Below, in pieces: positions 33,769 to 45,065 of a stretch of DNA of 64,000 nucleotides. Each line of letters starts with the position of its first letter. Position 1 is the first letter of the stretch. The stretch is from Bactrocera neohumeralis (lineage: Eukaryota > Arthropoda > Insecta > Diptera > Tephritidae). The stretch lies in NCBI RefSeq assembly GCF_024586455.1, contig NC_065922.1, positions 28,268,089 to 28,332,088 on the forward strand. The letters run 5' to 3'. The position numbers and the translations under genes were made by a program. The notes below the pieces were generated by a model. The model did not search any database, was not told the DNA's origin, and worked only from the letters and a program-made list of their open reading frames with translations.

Positions 33769-33798
33769 CTCAGTCTTATTACTTTCCGGACAAACCTG
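33769..33798 (-). repeat. right terminal inverted repeat of the 764-bp mariner
   Basis: Ends in TTCCGGACAAACCTG, followed by TA at 33799-33800. It matches the left repeat in inverse orientation. Confidence 0.93.
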
Positions 33799-34767
33799 TA
33801 AAACTCAACAAACAGGTCGCTGATTGCTGACGTGGAGAATATTTCGCCGTGAAGTATTCGATTTGAAAAACTTATTTTTATTCAAGGCCTTAAAAAGGAA
33901 CACACTTTTTGTTATTGTTTTTGTAACGACGGAAAACATATCCTGAATAATTTTGAAAAATACAATAGAATTTTGCTTTGTCAAACATCCGGGTTCGCTT
34001 CCGTTACGTAGACTCAACTTGACTCATGGGCTAATCGACAGGATGAGAAACAAAAGATCGTTCAGAATTAAAGAAAACCAATTTTTTTTTTTTGTTTTTA
34101 AGGAACTCACTCTCTGACTTACTTGTTTCACTTACCTCATCATGTTTCATGCGTACTTCAATGTATCGCTAAATATTATATATTTGGTTGAGTTATGTTT
34201 GTAGCTATAAAGACACACCTAGCTGCTTCAAGTCGAAAGGATATTCAGATATTCAAACAACAACAACACTAAATCACCGAACTACGTAATGTAATATAAT
34301 GCTTGACCATAAGATGGCTACAGAAAATGGCTACTAAAGCTTATGGCTACTGTGAGTTGTTGTCGAAAGACAAGGCAACAGGACCTAAGCGTGATCACTA
34401 TGTGGACATTCACAAGCGTAGCCAAAGCAAGCAGTAGAGTAAGCAACGTCAACCGAAGTCGAAGAACAACATGTCAGAATTTATGAGTGGACATAAAATA
34501 TGACCACACATTTACACACTAAATACTGCTACCAGTTATGGGTGGACACGCAATCAAAATAACCAAAACGCCAACAAGCACAACATGACGACAATCTGCG
34601 TTTTGGGACAAGATGCTAAGCCAGAAGGAACAGTGAACAGTGTTCAATGAAGGAATTGTGAATCAAGGTAATTTTTGAAATTAATATAGTATTCATTATA
34701 TTTAATAAAGACAAAAAATATAGTAAATTTTCAGAAGTTAATAGACTTGATTAATCGGCAATTGGAT
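33799..34767. other. AT-rich spacer, nothing recognised
   Basis: An open frame on the minus strand at 33805-34017 lacks a recognisable family. Otherwise stop-rich. Nothing supported. Confidence 0.5.
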
Positions 34768-36681
34768 GAAGTCATATGTAGAAGTTCACTCAAGTGAGGA
34801 AGCTTCTCTGAGCGCCATTTACTTGGGAGCGGCCAGAAACTTTTCTCACGATTTACGGTCTTCGACCAGGTATCTTCTGGGTAGCCGAAGAGCATCCGTT
34901 TGAAGACGAGTTAAAAAATTATCCTTCTCAGGGTTGTGCGCTGGATTTCGGGCCCGCCACGTAAAAAACGCTCCGCATGAAATCGAAACAACAGCCTCGG
35001 ATGATAGACCCCCCTTTAGCTGATGACCATGGCAAACGCATTAAAGATTACGATTTAAGGGCATACACTTGGAATGTCCGGTCCCTTAATTGGGAAGATG
35101 CCGTTGCCCAGCTGGCTGACATCATCCCGTCCATGAAATGCGATGGACGGGACAAGGACTTAGACGAGTAGGTCCTTGCGGCATTTACTACAGTGGAAAT
35201 ATAAAAGAGCGCAAGTTCCCTGTGGTATTCGTGGTGGGAGAGAAACCCCGTCGCCGGGTCTTGGCATTCGCCCCGGTGGATGAACGAAGAACGAAGCGAA
35301 GTTCTTCAACATACCGCAGATTTGCGCCCACGACAAGTCGGAAGAGAAGGAAAATATGACCAAAGATGTCCACTATGAGCGCTTGGAGCGCACCTATGAG
35401 AGTTGCCCCCGTTACAATGTTAAAAGAGTGCTTGGCGACTTTAACGCCAGGGTGGACAAAGAAGGTATCTTTGGCACAACGGTCGATCATGTTGTGATAG
35501 ACGGAAGACACGTCTCCAATATTTTAGACATGCGTACGGTCCGAGGTTCTAAGATCAACTCGTATCACCATCTTGTTGCAGCCAAGATACGCACCTGCCT
35601 CTGTGCAGCAAAAAATGACAGCCGAACGATTTTCTACTCGACTTGCACTCCTGCTTTCTGAAAGCACTAATCACTAACTCGGAAAAAGGGAACTGTGGGC
35701 CGGAATCTCAAGCTCTTTACGTACAGCTTCAAACGAAACCATTGCTTTACGGAAAATGCAAAAGAACAGCTGGTACGATGAGGAGTGCGGTGTCGCAGTG
35801 GAGAGAAAACCGACAGCCTACCTCGCGACGTTACAATCGACCACAACACCTGCGGAATGGGATAGATACCGAGAGTTGAAGAGGGAAGCGAGACACATTT
35901 GCAGACCAAAAGAAAAAGAGACCGACATACGTGAGTACGAAAAGCTTGACAACTGGCCGACAAGGGTAATGCTGCAAAATTCTGAGAAAAGATGCAGCGA
36001 CTAACAGAAGGAGACCGGAGCATGCTCTTATAGGATCCCCAGAGGTGATCTAGTGACTGATGTCCAGGGCATACTGAAAATTATGGAAGGAATCATTTTT
36101 CCAGCCTGCTGAATGGTAGTGAAAGCATAACACCAGGAGATGGTGAACCCGATTCTCCAATCGATGACTATAGAGTGGATGTTCCATTGCCCCAGCATGA
36201 AGAAGTTCGAATATCAATTACTCCTCTGAGGAACAACAAAGCGGTGGGGACCGAAGGATTGCCGGCCGAGCTATTCAAATATGGCGGCGAAGAACTGATA
36301 AGGAGCATGCATCAGCTTTTTTGTAAAACATGGTCGGACGAAAGCATGCCCAACGATTGAAATTTAAGTGTGCTCTGCCCAATCCACAAAAAGTGAGACC
36401 CCACAATCTGCGCCAACTACCGTGGGATAAGCCTCCTCAGCATCGAATAATAAGGTTCTATCGAGCGTACTGTGTGAAAGTTTAAAGCACACCGTCAACA
36501 AACTGATTGGACCTTATCAGTTTGGATTCAGACCTGGAAAATCAACAACTGACCAGATATTCACCATGCGCCAAATCCTGGAAAAGACCCGTGAAAAGAG
36601 ATTCGACACACACCATCTCCGCTCTGTTGAAAACTCGGCTTTAACTGCGCAACCGATGTCAACGCCAATGAAGAAGAAGAA
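34768..36681 (+). mobile_element. RTE-like non-LTR retrotransposon, longest copy in the window
   Basis: The leader (34768-34976) matches 12899-13140. The endonuclease reads RAYTWNVRSLNWEDAVAQLA from an ATG at 34977, then shifts to MRWTGQGLRRVGPCGIYYSG (35138-35200), ERKFPVVFVVGEKPRRRVLAFAPVDER, then RLERTYESCPRYNVKRVLGDFNARVDKEGIFGTT, DHVVIDGRHV and YHHLVAAKIRTCLCAAKN (35356-35610). The catalytic GDFNAR is present, but the catalytic Glu block is damaged and the final SDH-type motif is SYH. The linker NSWYDEEC... follows at 35764. RT fingers PLRNNKAVGTEGLPAELFKYGGEEL are at 36209-36297 and a GFRPGKSTTDQIFTMRQILEKT-like part lies at 36525-36590. The palm with YADD is deleted, and the sequence jumps to the 3' end (CTCGGCTTTAACTGCGCAAC ... 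GAAGAAGAAGAA). This is a dead copy. Confidence 0.92.
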
Positions 36682-38439
36682 TGTACATACATAAATTTAA
36701 AATCTCTGCCATGAATCTTTGCTTGATTCCTTTGGTCCGAATTAGAATCCGACTACCAACATCGGTTTGATTTCATTCCTTTGCATGAACTATTGGCCTA
36801 AAATGCTTCAGTGTCTTCTTTTTCTAAAACCCACCAATTGAGAGAGAAGCAGACATTGAATTTTTTGGGGCACTTCTAATATAAAATAATAATAAACAAT
36901 ATTTTTTTCATTTTCTCCACACTGTGCAACATTGTCGCACCGACTAAGAAACGGTTAACTAAACCAATACACGTACATGATATGCATATGTATGTACCGA
37001 TGTAAGAGAATATATTTATGTAAACTGTGCTCCTTTGATGCATGATGTTTGTATATGAAAACGTTGCTGACAACAACGCCGGCAAGTGTAGTGCAGCAAA
37101 ACAACAATAATAATACTAACAACAATAGCCGGAATTGCAATGGGAAAGCCATATTATGCATGCTTGCATACATGCAAAGTACAAACAACAATAAAGTTGC
37201 AAACAAGTGACAGTTTTGCCAACCAAACAACGGTGCCAACAAGCCAAACAACAATAGCAACAATATATGAAGCATGAAACAGCAAGCGAATGCAGTAGCA
37301 GTAGCAGTGGCAACAGTAACGACAACTAGCAAAAACAACAAGAACAACAAAGAATAATGTGAGCCAACTCACTAGGCTGGGTGGAACAAGAAACTACAAG
37401 GACAAGTAAACTTCATTGGATATCAGCGCAGAAATCAGTTGCATGCAACAAAAGCAAGTGGCATGACACGCGATATTTCATATACATACATATGTATGTA
37501 TATATGTATGTATATATAAGTACATAAATGCTGGCAATGGTATTGGGAATTCATACATATGTATGTGTGTGTTGCTAATCCTCAAGCCAAAGGCTGGTGC
37601 AAATACAAAGCTTAAAGGACAAAAGAATATAAACAACAACTTGCTATATGCAACTTGCAACAAAGCAGTTTCAAGAAAACGCAGCAACGAAAACAACTAA
37701 AGAAAGTGTTTGAGCAAAGAAAAAGCACACAAAAACTTAAAAAATCAAATAAAAAACAAAAAAAAACATACATATACGAAAGTTTCGCTGTTGCACGTAG
37801 CAAGAAAAAATCTCTTGCGGCGCAATAAGTAGCAGCCGACGGACCAGTCAAGGAAGCAAACAGCCGTCCTAAGCCGCAGTTAGACTCTGCTGGCCGGTAA
37901 AGTGGGTGGATACATAGCGACGCAACAACAACAACAACGAAAGGTGAGTTTCATCGATCTGCGAGTCGGCGTATGGTAGTTGGCGTTCATGCAGCAAAAC
38001 AACAACATATAACAGTCCCTAAGCTTTGTAGTAGTTGCATAACGTTAACAACAACGACCATGTCGAAATGCCTGAACGTCTTGTTCAGCATGCCACATGT
38101 GGCACAATGATGGACAAGCCATAGTGACACATAGCAGTTGGCAGCATGCTAGCAACTGTCAACTTCTTCATATGTACTTAAATTCATATGTACAAGTATG
38201 TATGTATGTGCATATCACTCCAAAACGTCAGTAGCAGCTATAACAAAAACTACTACAAACACATGAATAGTGTTTTATTTGAATAATTATTTGTTTGTTT
38301 TTATTGTGATTGATTGTGATATGGTGGAGCGTTCAATAGTCTTTGTAAAAGGCACCAACGGTGAATTGGATAGCAAGTGTAGACAAAGTTCTGTATTCAA
38401 AAACAAAATTCTAAGCATTTTACACAGCGGACCTTTGAT
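36682..38439. other. non-coding stretch with simple repeats
   Basis: CAACAACAA runs at 37100-37130 and 37340-37350, ACATACATATGTATGT-type sequence at 37483-37520 and 37553-37572, and GTATGTATGTATG at about 38196-38209. Hydrophobic open frames on the minus strand (36955-37372) are translations of the CAA/CAG-rich DNA. No gene supported. The open frame at 38270-38476 has no family resemblance, although its right end may join the LINE that follows. Confidence 0.55.
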
Positions 38440-39620
38440 AACGTGGACGTGCAGATTAAGGCCGCAGCGTATCTAGAAGCTTGTCCAAAGCGCAACACGC
38501 CTATACGAAAAGCAGAACAGTAGAAACTGAACTCTATAAACTAGTATTTAATATCAAAAGGGCTCTTGAATATAAGGAATACCCTTTTGAAGCATTCCTG
38601 TACATTTCTGAAGCGGTCAGCAACGTCTCTACGGAATCTATTCTGAATGGCATCCAGTCAAAAGGTGTTGATTCTGTTATACGAGGTTGAATCGGAAGCC
38701 GTTTTACCTTCTAGAAGGATAAATAGAACGACGCTAAAATGGCCAAGGAAGTGTGTAGAGGTACTCCGCAATATGGTGTACTGTCACCGCTTCTATGGAC
38801 AATAGACGGCAAAGCCCCTTAAATAGTGGCATATGCGGACGACATTGCCATCTTAATAACGGTTAGGTGTCTACAGACCATTGGACATCGCAAGCGGGCC
38901 TGGGGTTGAACCCGGAGAAAACGGATCTTCTTGTGTTTACAATAAAGCATACAATTCCTCTATGGAGGTTCCCTTCGATAAATGAGACACAACTCTCTCA
39001 AGGACCGCACCAAGTACTTTGGGTTAGTCTTAAATAGCAAACTGCTGTCGAAGAAAGAGTGAGTGAGTGGGTCACAAAAGTATCGAGAATAATAAAATAG
39101 AGGACGATATTGCCAAGAATGATGTACGACTAACACCCGAAAACGTGATTAATATTGGGAGCCCATGCATTGTCTATACGACGATCCGAACAGAAGCATG
39201 GTAAAGAAAATCAAAACCCGATGGAACGAGCTACCTGGGTGCAAGACTGCAAAAATCATGTGTAAAACGGTAGATCAGAAGTACCCGAAATTCCTATTGG
39301 CACTCGATAGAAGAGACTGTAGAAACACGATCGGATACTAACTGGTCACTGTCTGGTGGCAACACACGCTCGCAGGATGGGGCTGACAGAACGAGAAGGC
39401 TGCAGGAATTGTCTAGAGCGGGCACCAGAGAAACAGTGGAGAGACTATTACTAATAAGTAGCTGGGGTCCCCACTGTATGATACAGTAAAAGAGAATTAT
39501 TGGAGCTCTTAATAAGCTTTATTCTCCTTCGCCACGGCACTTCTGAAAATAGATAGGAGCTCCTTCAAGTTAATATCTTTTGGTGTTATTGAAACAATTT
39601 AAGGAACGAGGCTATGGTGG
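38440..39620 (+). mobile_element. LOA/R1-like non-LTR retrotransposon, RT fused to C-terminal segment
   Basis: SKAQHAYTKSRTVETELYKLVFNIKRALEYKEYPFEAFLY is read at 38481-38610 (typical AQHAY..GRS.ETAL...V......EYTL.AFLDI). Then come RGTPQYGVLSPLLW (about 38758-38800) and VAYADDIAIL (38829-38860, catalytic YADD). At 39217-39345 the frame reads TRWNELPGCKTAKIMCKTVD and QKYPKFLLALDRRDCRNTIG, followed by THARRMGLTEREGCRNCLE in a shifted frame. In related proteins this is the region after RNase H. RT thumb and RNase H are therefore missing here. Many stops; dead copy. Confidence 0.85.
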
Positions 39621-39819
39621 GGGAGGCTCCATTCTTCAAACGGTAGACTGTTATACTTGGGCCTTCTCCCTGAAAGGAAGATTTCATGGCAGGGAAACAT
39701 TGAAGAGAGAGTGAAGATGATATCTGTCGCCATGTATTGCTGATCGATTGGGAAGATCAGGGTCATCTCACCGAAAGTGACGTGCTGGCTCTAAGAAACC
39801 ATAGTTAAGCCAAAAATGT
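39621..39819. other. short unassigned segment between two LINE fragments
   Basis: Less AT-rich than flanking intergenic DNA and probably 3' part of the left LINE or 5' part of the right one. No motif is clear. Confidence 0.35.
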
Positions 39820-40560
39820 TTTGTGGTGTCGTGTCTGGTGGAAGGCGCTCAGAAAAATTTCACTATCCAAACAGTTGGAGAGTGTTCAAAGGTCAAAGGT
39901 CCTTATTGGCATCAGTGGACATAGTTGATAAGTGCTTCGCAGCGAATATTTTTATTAGGCTCAGCGAAGCTTGGTGTATAAAGCGCCCGAGGCAAGGACT
40001 ACTGCGAAGAATTTGTGAGCGAGAGCGAAGCCGTAGGAGAAAAGTTGCAGTGAGATTTTTGACGGGTATATTAAAGTTAAGGGGAGAGTAAGAAGTTGAG
40101 TCTTCTGTCGGGTGCTCAAGCGGAATGGCTATCATCTAACTAACAGTACATGTAACGCTTTGAAGTGATCCTACTTAATACAGATTTGCATTCAATACAA
40201 TAGCAGAGCGGTAAAACTGGCTTTAAGTTCGCTGACCGTGCGCTCAAAACTAGTCAAGAAGTGCATGACTTCATTAGCAATAGCTTCAAGCTTCTTCATG
40301 TGTGGGTGCAGGATTACAACGAAATAGCCGAAAACTGCAAAGCTGATCAGGTTGCTAGGAAGATACTCTTATCCCAATTTCATCCGATTGGCGAGAAGGT
40401 AACTTGATGTACTCTTAGATGATGAGCTTCCTTTTGAGCTTTTTGTCAAAACTGTATGGAAGGAGGAAGGCGTGATGGGTTTTAAAACTTCTATTTTCCG
40501 GCTTTTGCCAGACCAAGATTTAAAAACATACATCGGTAGACCCTAAGCGAACGTAATGGT
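39820..40560 (+). mobile_element. LOA/R1-like non-LTR retrotransposon fragment (RT thumb and RNase H)
   Basis: VWWKALRKISLSKQLESVQRSKVLIGISGHS is read at about 39832-39925 (end of reverse transcriptase; usual pattern WW.AL.K.....KL..VQR.A.L.I.GA.RT). After frame changes, SNSRAVKLALSSLTVRSKLVKKCMTSLA is read at about 40198-40281, the middle of RNase H (YSDS.AA..AL). Then VWVQDYNEIAENCKADQVARK (about 40300-40363) corresponds to the WVPGH...GN..ADELAR motif, with the catalytic-site PGH lost. This segment is exactly the portion missing from 38440-39620 but lies downstream of that copy's C-terminal part, so it is a second insertion or a rearrangement. Confidence 0.82.
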
Positions 40561-41999
40561 TGGGAATTATATTAGCCGCCCTAATAAATGTGTGTTAAGC
40601 TCACAAAGCTTCATCCATCTGGTGATCCAATTTTATGAATAACATTAAGGATCAACAGCTGTCAAAATGAGATTCATTGATAGGATCAACCCTCTGACCT
40701 AATCCAGAACCAATTGGAATATTTCCTGTTTGCTACTTATTTTCATTAGAAAGGTTACAATTTTTTAGTTATTAAATTATGTTTTTCCTGAAGAATTTGT
40801 TATTTAAAAATTTTTTCTTGGTTACACAAAGACTCTGATCAATTTTTAAACGCATAGCGCCCATATAAATTCGCTATAACCTGACAAAAACTGTCGAATC
40901 AATCGTAAAGAACGCAACTTTCACTCTTCCGCTAAACTTTGTTCGACGACACAACACGCTGCAGCGCTTAGAATTCGGCGAACAAAAGCTACAATGGAAA
41001 TATACGCTCGCTTATGTACGCATACATATATACACAAGTATATTTGCAAAGTATTTGTGTGTGTGTGTGTGTGTGTGTATGCGAGGGAGTATTCATTGTG
41101 AGTTGTTGCGTTTGTGAGGACATAACAGTAGCACCAGTGGCAGTTGACATTAACACCAACACCATTAAACACAATCACACGCCTACCCAAAGCATATACT
41201 ATACATTCACACATAAATACAGATATGTATACATATGTAGGTATGTACGTACATTCATACATATGTAGAAGTGTTCCCACACAAAGCGCATTTATGCTGC
41301 GCGACAGACAAATATGCGGACGAAATGTGAAATCGCACAAGCTATAAACAAAAAAAACAACTACAACAAATGGTGAAGCAGTGGAGCGCTGGGGCAGCGC
41401 AACAAAAACTTGGAGCAAACACTTCACAGCTTAACACCCTAATGTGCAATATATATTTTTTTCTTACCCTGCTGCGCTTTCGTCTCTTTGTTTCCTTTTT
41501 CGTTAAGCAACCAACAACAATTGCTGCCCCACACACACACTTTAAAAACATTTCCACGCATATAAGTATGTACATATATATATATGTTTCTAGCAAAAAA
41601 AAAAAAATGGAAAGAATTGACAGCATATATATGTAGATATTTGCATTTGTTCGCTTGTGTGTGTGTACGTATCGTGCTGTGTTTGTTTATGTATTTGTAT
41701 TCCCGGTGGCGTGGAAGGTAGCTGGTTGACGCAAATAGACAAGAGACAAATACTGACAGCAGACGAACGAATGTTGAACGAAGCAGAAAACACGCCTGCC
41801 TACAACAACAATAGCAACAACAGCGAGAGCCGAAACAACAATCATAAAAGTCGCGAATGCGCAACGCTCATGACGATGGCGCTGTTGCTGCTGTTAGTGC
41901 CACAGAGGGGCCGCCCCCGCCCACTCACGCGTTCACACGCAAACATACACACACTTACAGTTCTCAGTAGGTAAAGCCAACAACAAATGAGAAGGCAAA
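40561..41999. other. non-coding stretch with TG and ATGTAT microsatellites
   Basis: A TG run at 41055-41078 (about 12 repeats), ACATATGTA-type sequence at 41227-41267, an A run at 41597-41607 and CAACAA runs at 41802-41822. Overlapping open frames on both strands (40921-41864) arise from these repeats. No gene supported. Confidence 0.6.
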
Positions 42000-42840
42000 A
42001 AAATATTAAAAATATTGCTTAAAAAACACATATCTCAAAACAATAAAATTAAATATAAAAAATTACAAAGAAAATTATAAAAAAAAATAAAAATAAATAA
42101 AAAAATAAAAAAAGAACAAAATATGAGTAAAAAATGTAATGTGTAAAAACCAAAACTTCAAAATATGTATGTTGAAAAAATATATTACACAAATATATTA
42201 AACTAAAAAAAAAAACAAAAGAAGAAATAAAAAATATGGTAACCTTAACAGCAAAAGTCATTGTAAACGAAATGGAAAAAATTCCCTTAAAAAAATAGAT
42301 AAAAAAAAAACAAATAATTAACAAAATAACAAATAAAAAATATGGCAACTTTAATAATAAAAAATATTAAAAACGAAAGGTGAAAATTTGCTTAAAATTC
42401 AAAACAACAGAATTAAGTAAAAAAAAAACAATTCATAAAAACATTATAAAAAAAATAGATAAAAAATAAAAAAATGTAATTTGGCAACTTTCAAACTTAA
42501 AATATAAAAATCGAAATTTGAAAATTTGTTGAAAAAATTTATTACAAAAAAATATTAAATGAATAAATATGGCAACTTTAACAACCAAATACTTTGAAAA
42601 CAAAAAGTAAAAAAAAATAGAACACAAAAAAGTAAAATAATATAAAAAATATGGCAATATTACACAAATTCCAAAAAAATAATAATAAAATTAAGATTAA
42701 AAGCAAATAATGAAAAATGAACAAAATAAGTAGATATATATTAAAAACATATGGCAACTTTAAAAACCATAAAAATAAAAACAAAATAAAATGAAATAAA
42801 AAAAATTTTGAAAATAAATTCAATTATTGTGTAAAACAAA
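42000..42840. repeat. A-rich irregular tandem array with TATGGCAACTTT motif
   Basis: An almost pure A/T block in which ATATGGCAACTTT or a close variant recurs at about 42234, 42341, 42481, 42568, 42650 and 42750, spaced 82-140 bp apart. The intervening sequence is AAAATAAAAAAA-like. The minus-strand Phe-rich open frames here are translations of poly(T). The spacing suggests a decayed ~90-bp satellite. Confidence 0.75.
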
Positions 42841-43854
42841 AACATATGTATGTATATACATATGTATGCACGCAATTGTCCCCTCAAATCCTCACACCGC
42901 ATCGTAGCGCAGCAAACCATGCCCACCACATTACCACTTGGCAACATTTAACCGTCACTATGAAGTTTTCTACGCTTGCTTCGCCAATAAACTCAGCGTT
43001 TTTTTACAATTCATTACATTTTCTTTTATTTTACTTGCCGTTGCCACCTTTTCTTATTTTTAATGCTTCTTTTTAAAAATTTGTATGCCTCTTTGATCTT
43101 TGGCTTATTACCGTGTCATGTTAAGCATTGAAAACTTGGCGAAACAAAAACTGGCGCAGCAAAAAAGACCAAAAAAAAACTGAACTTGGTAACAACAACA
43201 ACACAAGCAAATATGCATATATAGTATGCATGGAGAATGGCGACAAGCGCGCCTGGACAGCGCAGCGTTGAGTTGAAGCATCCTTTAAAGATAAAAGTTG
43301 CGAGAAAACCAAAGTATGTTTGTACATGTATCTATGTATGTTATGTATATGCAGCGCCAAAAGCTCGAGCAAGTGTATTCGTGACAGTTGTCGACTTCTG
43401 CGCCAGCAATAGCTGTAACAGCGACAGCGCCAACGGCGACACAGTCAAGTTGCTGTCGCTACAATACGCTCACTCGAAAAGTCAAAGGGGCGGATATTTT
43501 TGCTTTACTTTGAATTTTGTTTTTGTTTCTGTATTTTATTATTCTTTTCGTTTTTTTTGGTTTTTTGTTTTTTGATTTGCTCGAGTTCAGTTTGTTGGGG
43601 CATAACACTGGCGTAACCAACAAAAAACAATAAAAATAAATGCAAGAAAAATATAGTTGAGAACTTCCATGTTACTCTTACACATTTATGCGACAGAGGC
43701 GGCGCATGGAATATGTTATTGAAAAGTTTATATGAATGCTATGGTGATAATTTGAATGCAGTAAAATTGTAGAAAACATTAAAATTTTTACTATATATTT
43801 TAATTAAAGTGAAGACAGTGATAGTTGCTTGTAAAAAAATTGAAATATTGGACC
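42841..43854. other. non-coding stretch
   Basis: A TACATATGTATG run at about 42843-42867, then mixed sequence and a T-rich segment at about 43500-43580. No coding remnant. Confidence 0.5.
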
Positions 43855-44175
43855 TACTGAAAACCATTCCATTTCGATGATTGTTGACTTGTTTGCATGT
43901 CAAACTCAAAAACCCATGTTTCATCGGCAATTATAATGCTCTCCATGAGTACGGGATAGTAATTCGCACGATTAAGCATGTTCAAGGAGACCTGTTCATA
44001 CCCAAAATGTCCACCAAAATCATTCGAACGGACTCGCGAGAGATGTCGAGCTCTCTTGCCATCTCTCTAACCCTTTACCTGACGATTTTCAAGCAGCATA
44101 TTCACTTTTTTAATATTTTCTTTAACGAAAAGGTCGAAGATCGTCCAGAACGAGGCAACAAGTATAAAAATCCAA
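43855..44175 (-). mobile_element. mariner-like element fragment, internally deleted
   Basis: On the minus strand, NMLLENRQVKG, stop, RDGKRARHL... (about 44050-44105) continues in another frame as ISRESVRMILVDILGMNRSP (second DNA-binding domain, about 43990-44050). After a deletion comes MLNRANYYPVLMESIIIADETWVFEFDMQTSQQSSKW (about 43870-43980). This is the first catalytic block, with ADET in place of the usual GDET, and the characteristic FDMQTSQQSS sequence. The second and third Asp are not present; the copy ends at about 43855. Confidence 0.85.
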
Positions 44176-44534
44176 AAATCTTTAATTTTTTTTTATCAAA
44201 AAATTGATACGACTAGTGCAAAAAAATGCTTCTCTGTTCAATTCGCTGTACTGTCGAAGAACTTCTACATGAAAAACTTTAAAAGCTTTTTTTTCGAAAC
44301 TACATTTTCCAAATGATGTCCATGGTACTCAGAGATTATAAACGTTATCCATTTGAAATTATGTCTACAGTTTCACAGTAAATTTTGCTAGTAAACCATG
44401 CAACTTCTTTTATAAAAAACTACTTTTTTCGGTAAAATTGAACGATTTCATCAATCTATCAATCAATCAATACTAGCAAAGCTTAAGACCCAGTTTTTTA
44501 TTCAGGGACAAACGAATTGATGAAAAACGTTTGT
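44176..44534. other. AT-rich spacer between two divergent mariner remnants
   Basis: Stop-rich, with a CAATCTATCAATCAATCAAT run at about 44451. Nothing else recognised. Confidence 0.5.
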
Positions 44535-45065
44535 GAAAAAGTTTTTGGGAATTTCATAAGCCGGGTGATTTACACGATCTAAAAATGGTCCTTAAAATTT
44601 AAATGAAGACTTACGTCAAGTCGTCCAGAAGCAAGTAATTATGTATGCTGAACTTGTGGAAAAAGTCCGTGAAATTATTTATAAAGATAAAAATTTTATT
44701 ACGAGAATGCTAGCTGAGGGATTAAATACGATAAAATCATTATTTTAAAAATTTTTAACTGAATATTTGGATAAAAAAAGGTCTGTTCCACATGAACTAA
44801 ATAAAGGCAGAACAGGAAATGAGTTCTTGCTGAAAAATGTATTTATCTCATCAACAACTCCGTATTCGCCTGATTTATCAGCATCACGTGATTATATTTT
44901 ATTTCTTAAACTGAAAACCAACGTGAAAGGAGCTTTTTTTTTGATGATATCTCAGCTTTGGAAGCAGTCCCAACCGAGGTACTGAAAAAGATTTCTATAA
45001 ATGGCATGGATGATCGCTCTAAACGTTGTATTGAATCAAATTTTGAATAAATAGTAACTAATAAT
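44535..45065 (+). mobile_element. mariner-like element fragment, core deleted
   Basis: DLRQVVQKQVIMYAELVEKVREIIYKDKNFITRMLAEGLN is read at about 44603-44730, equivalent to the linker and second DNA-binding domain in shifted form. The core with the first two catalytic Asp is missing. After another open stretch from about 44767, TPYSPDLSASRDYILFLKLKTNVKGAFF appears at about 44858-44942 (third catalytic block, with an extra residue before the Asp). After a frame change, DDISALEAVPTEVLKKISINGMDDRSKRCIESNFE and a stop end the gene at about 45051. This C-terminus is well preserved. Confidence 0.82.

Larger units (their letters stand above)
33035..33798 (+). mobile_element. internally deleted mariner, 764 bp, both terminal inverted repeats and TA duplication intact
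   Basis: The left end CAGGGTTTGTCCGGAAAGTA (33035) pairs with the right end, whose reverse complement starts CAGGTTTGTCCGGAAAGTAA. Over about 30 bp the two differ by one extra G and one substitution. TA at 33033-33034 and 33799-33800 is the target duplication. Inside, the transposase starts at 33230 (MQRSLE), loses one base, then continues IKFCVKLGKSATETLDMIKI. A large deletion jumps directly to SKVKTMLIVFDFKGIVNHEF (about 33321-33370), GQTVNVRFYVEVLKRLKRRV and LHHNNAQAHTAF (HHDN altered to HHNN, second Asp lost). A second deletion removes the block with the third Asp, and CLKRPMKGKHFETTEGIQAA to the stop at about 33737 follows. A full-length relative would be about 1.3 kb. Confidence 0.95.

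Noticed and set aside
41342..41864. Overlapping Cys- and Tyr-rich open frames on the minus strand
   Set aside because: They are translated from ATGTAT, TG and CAA simple repeats, and frames on both strands are equally open.
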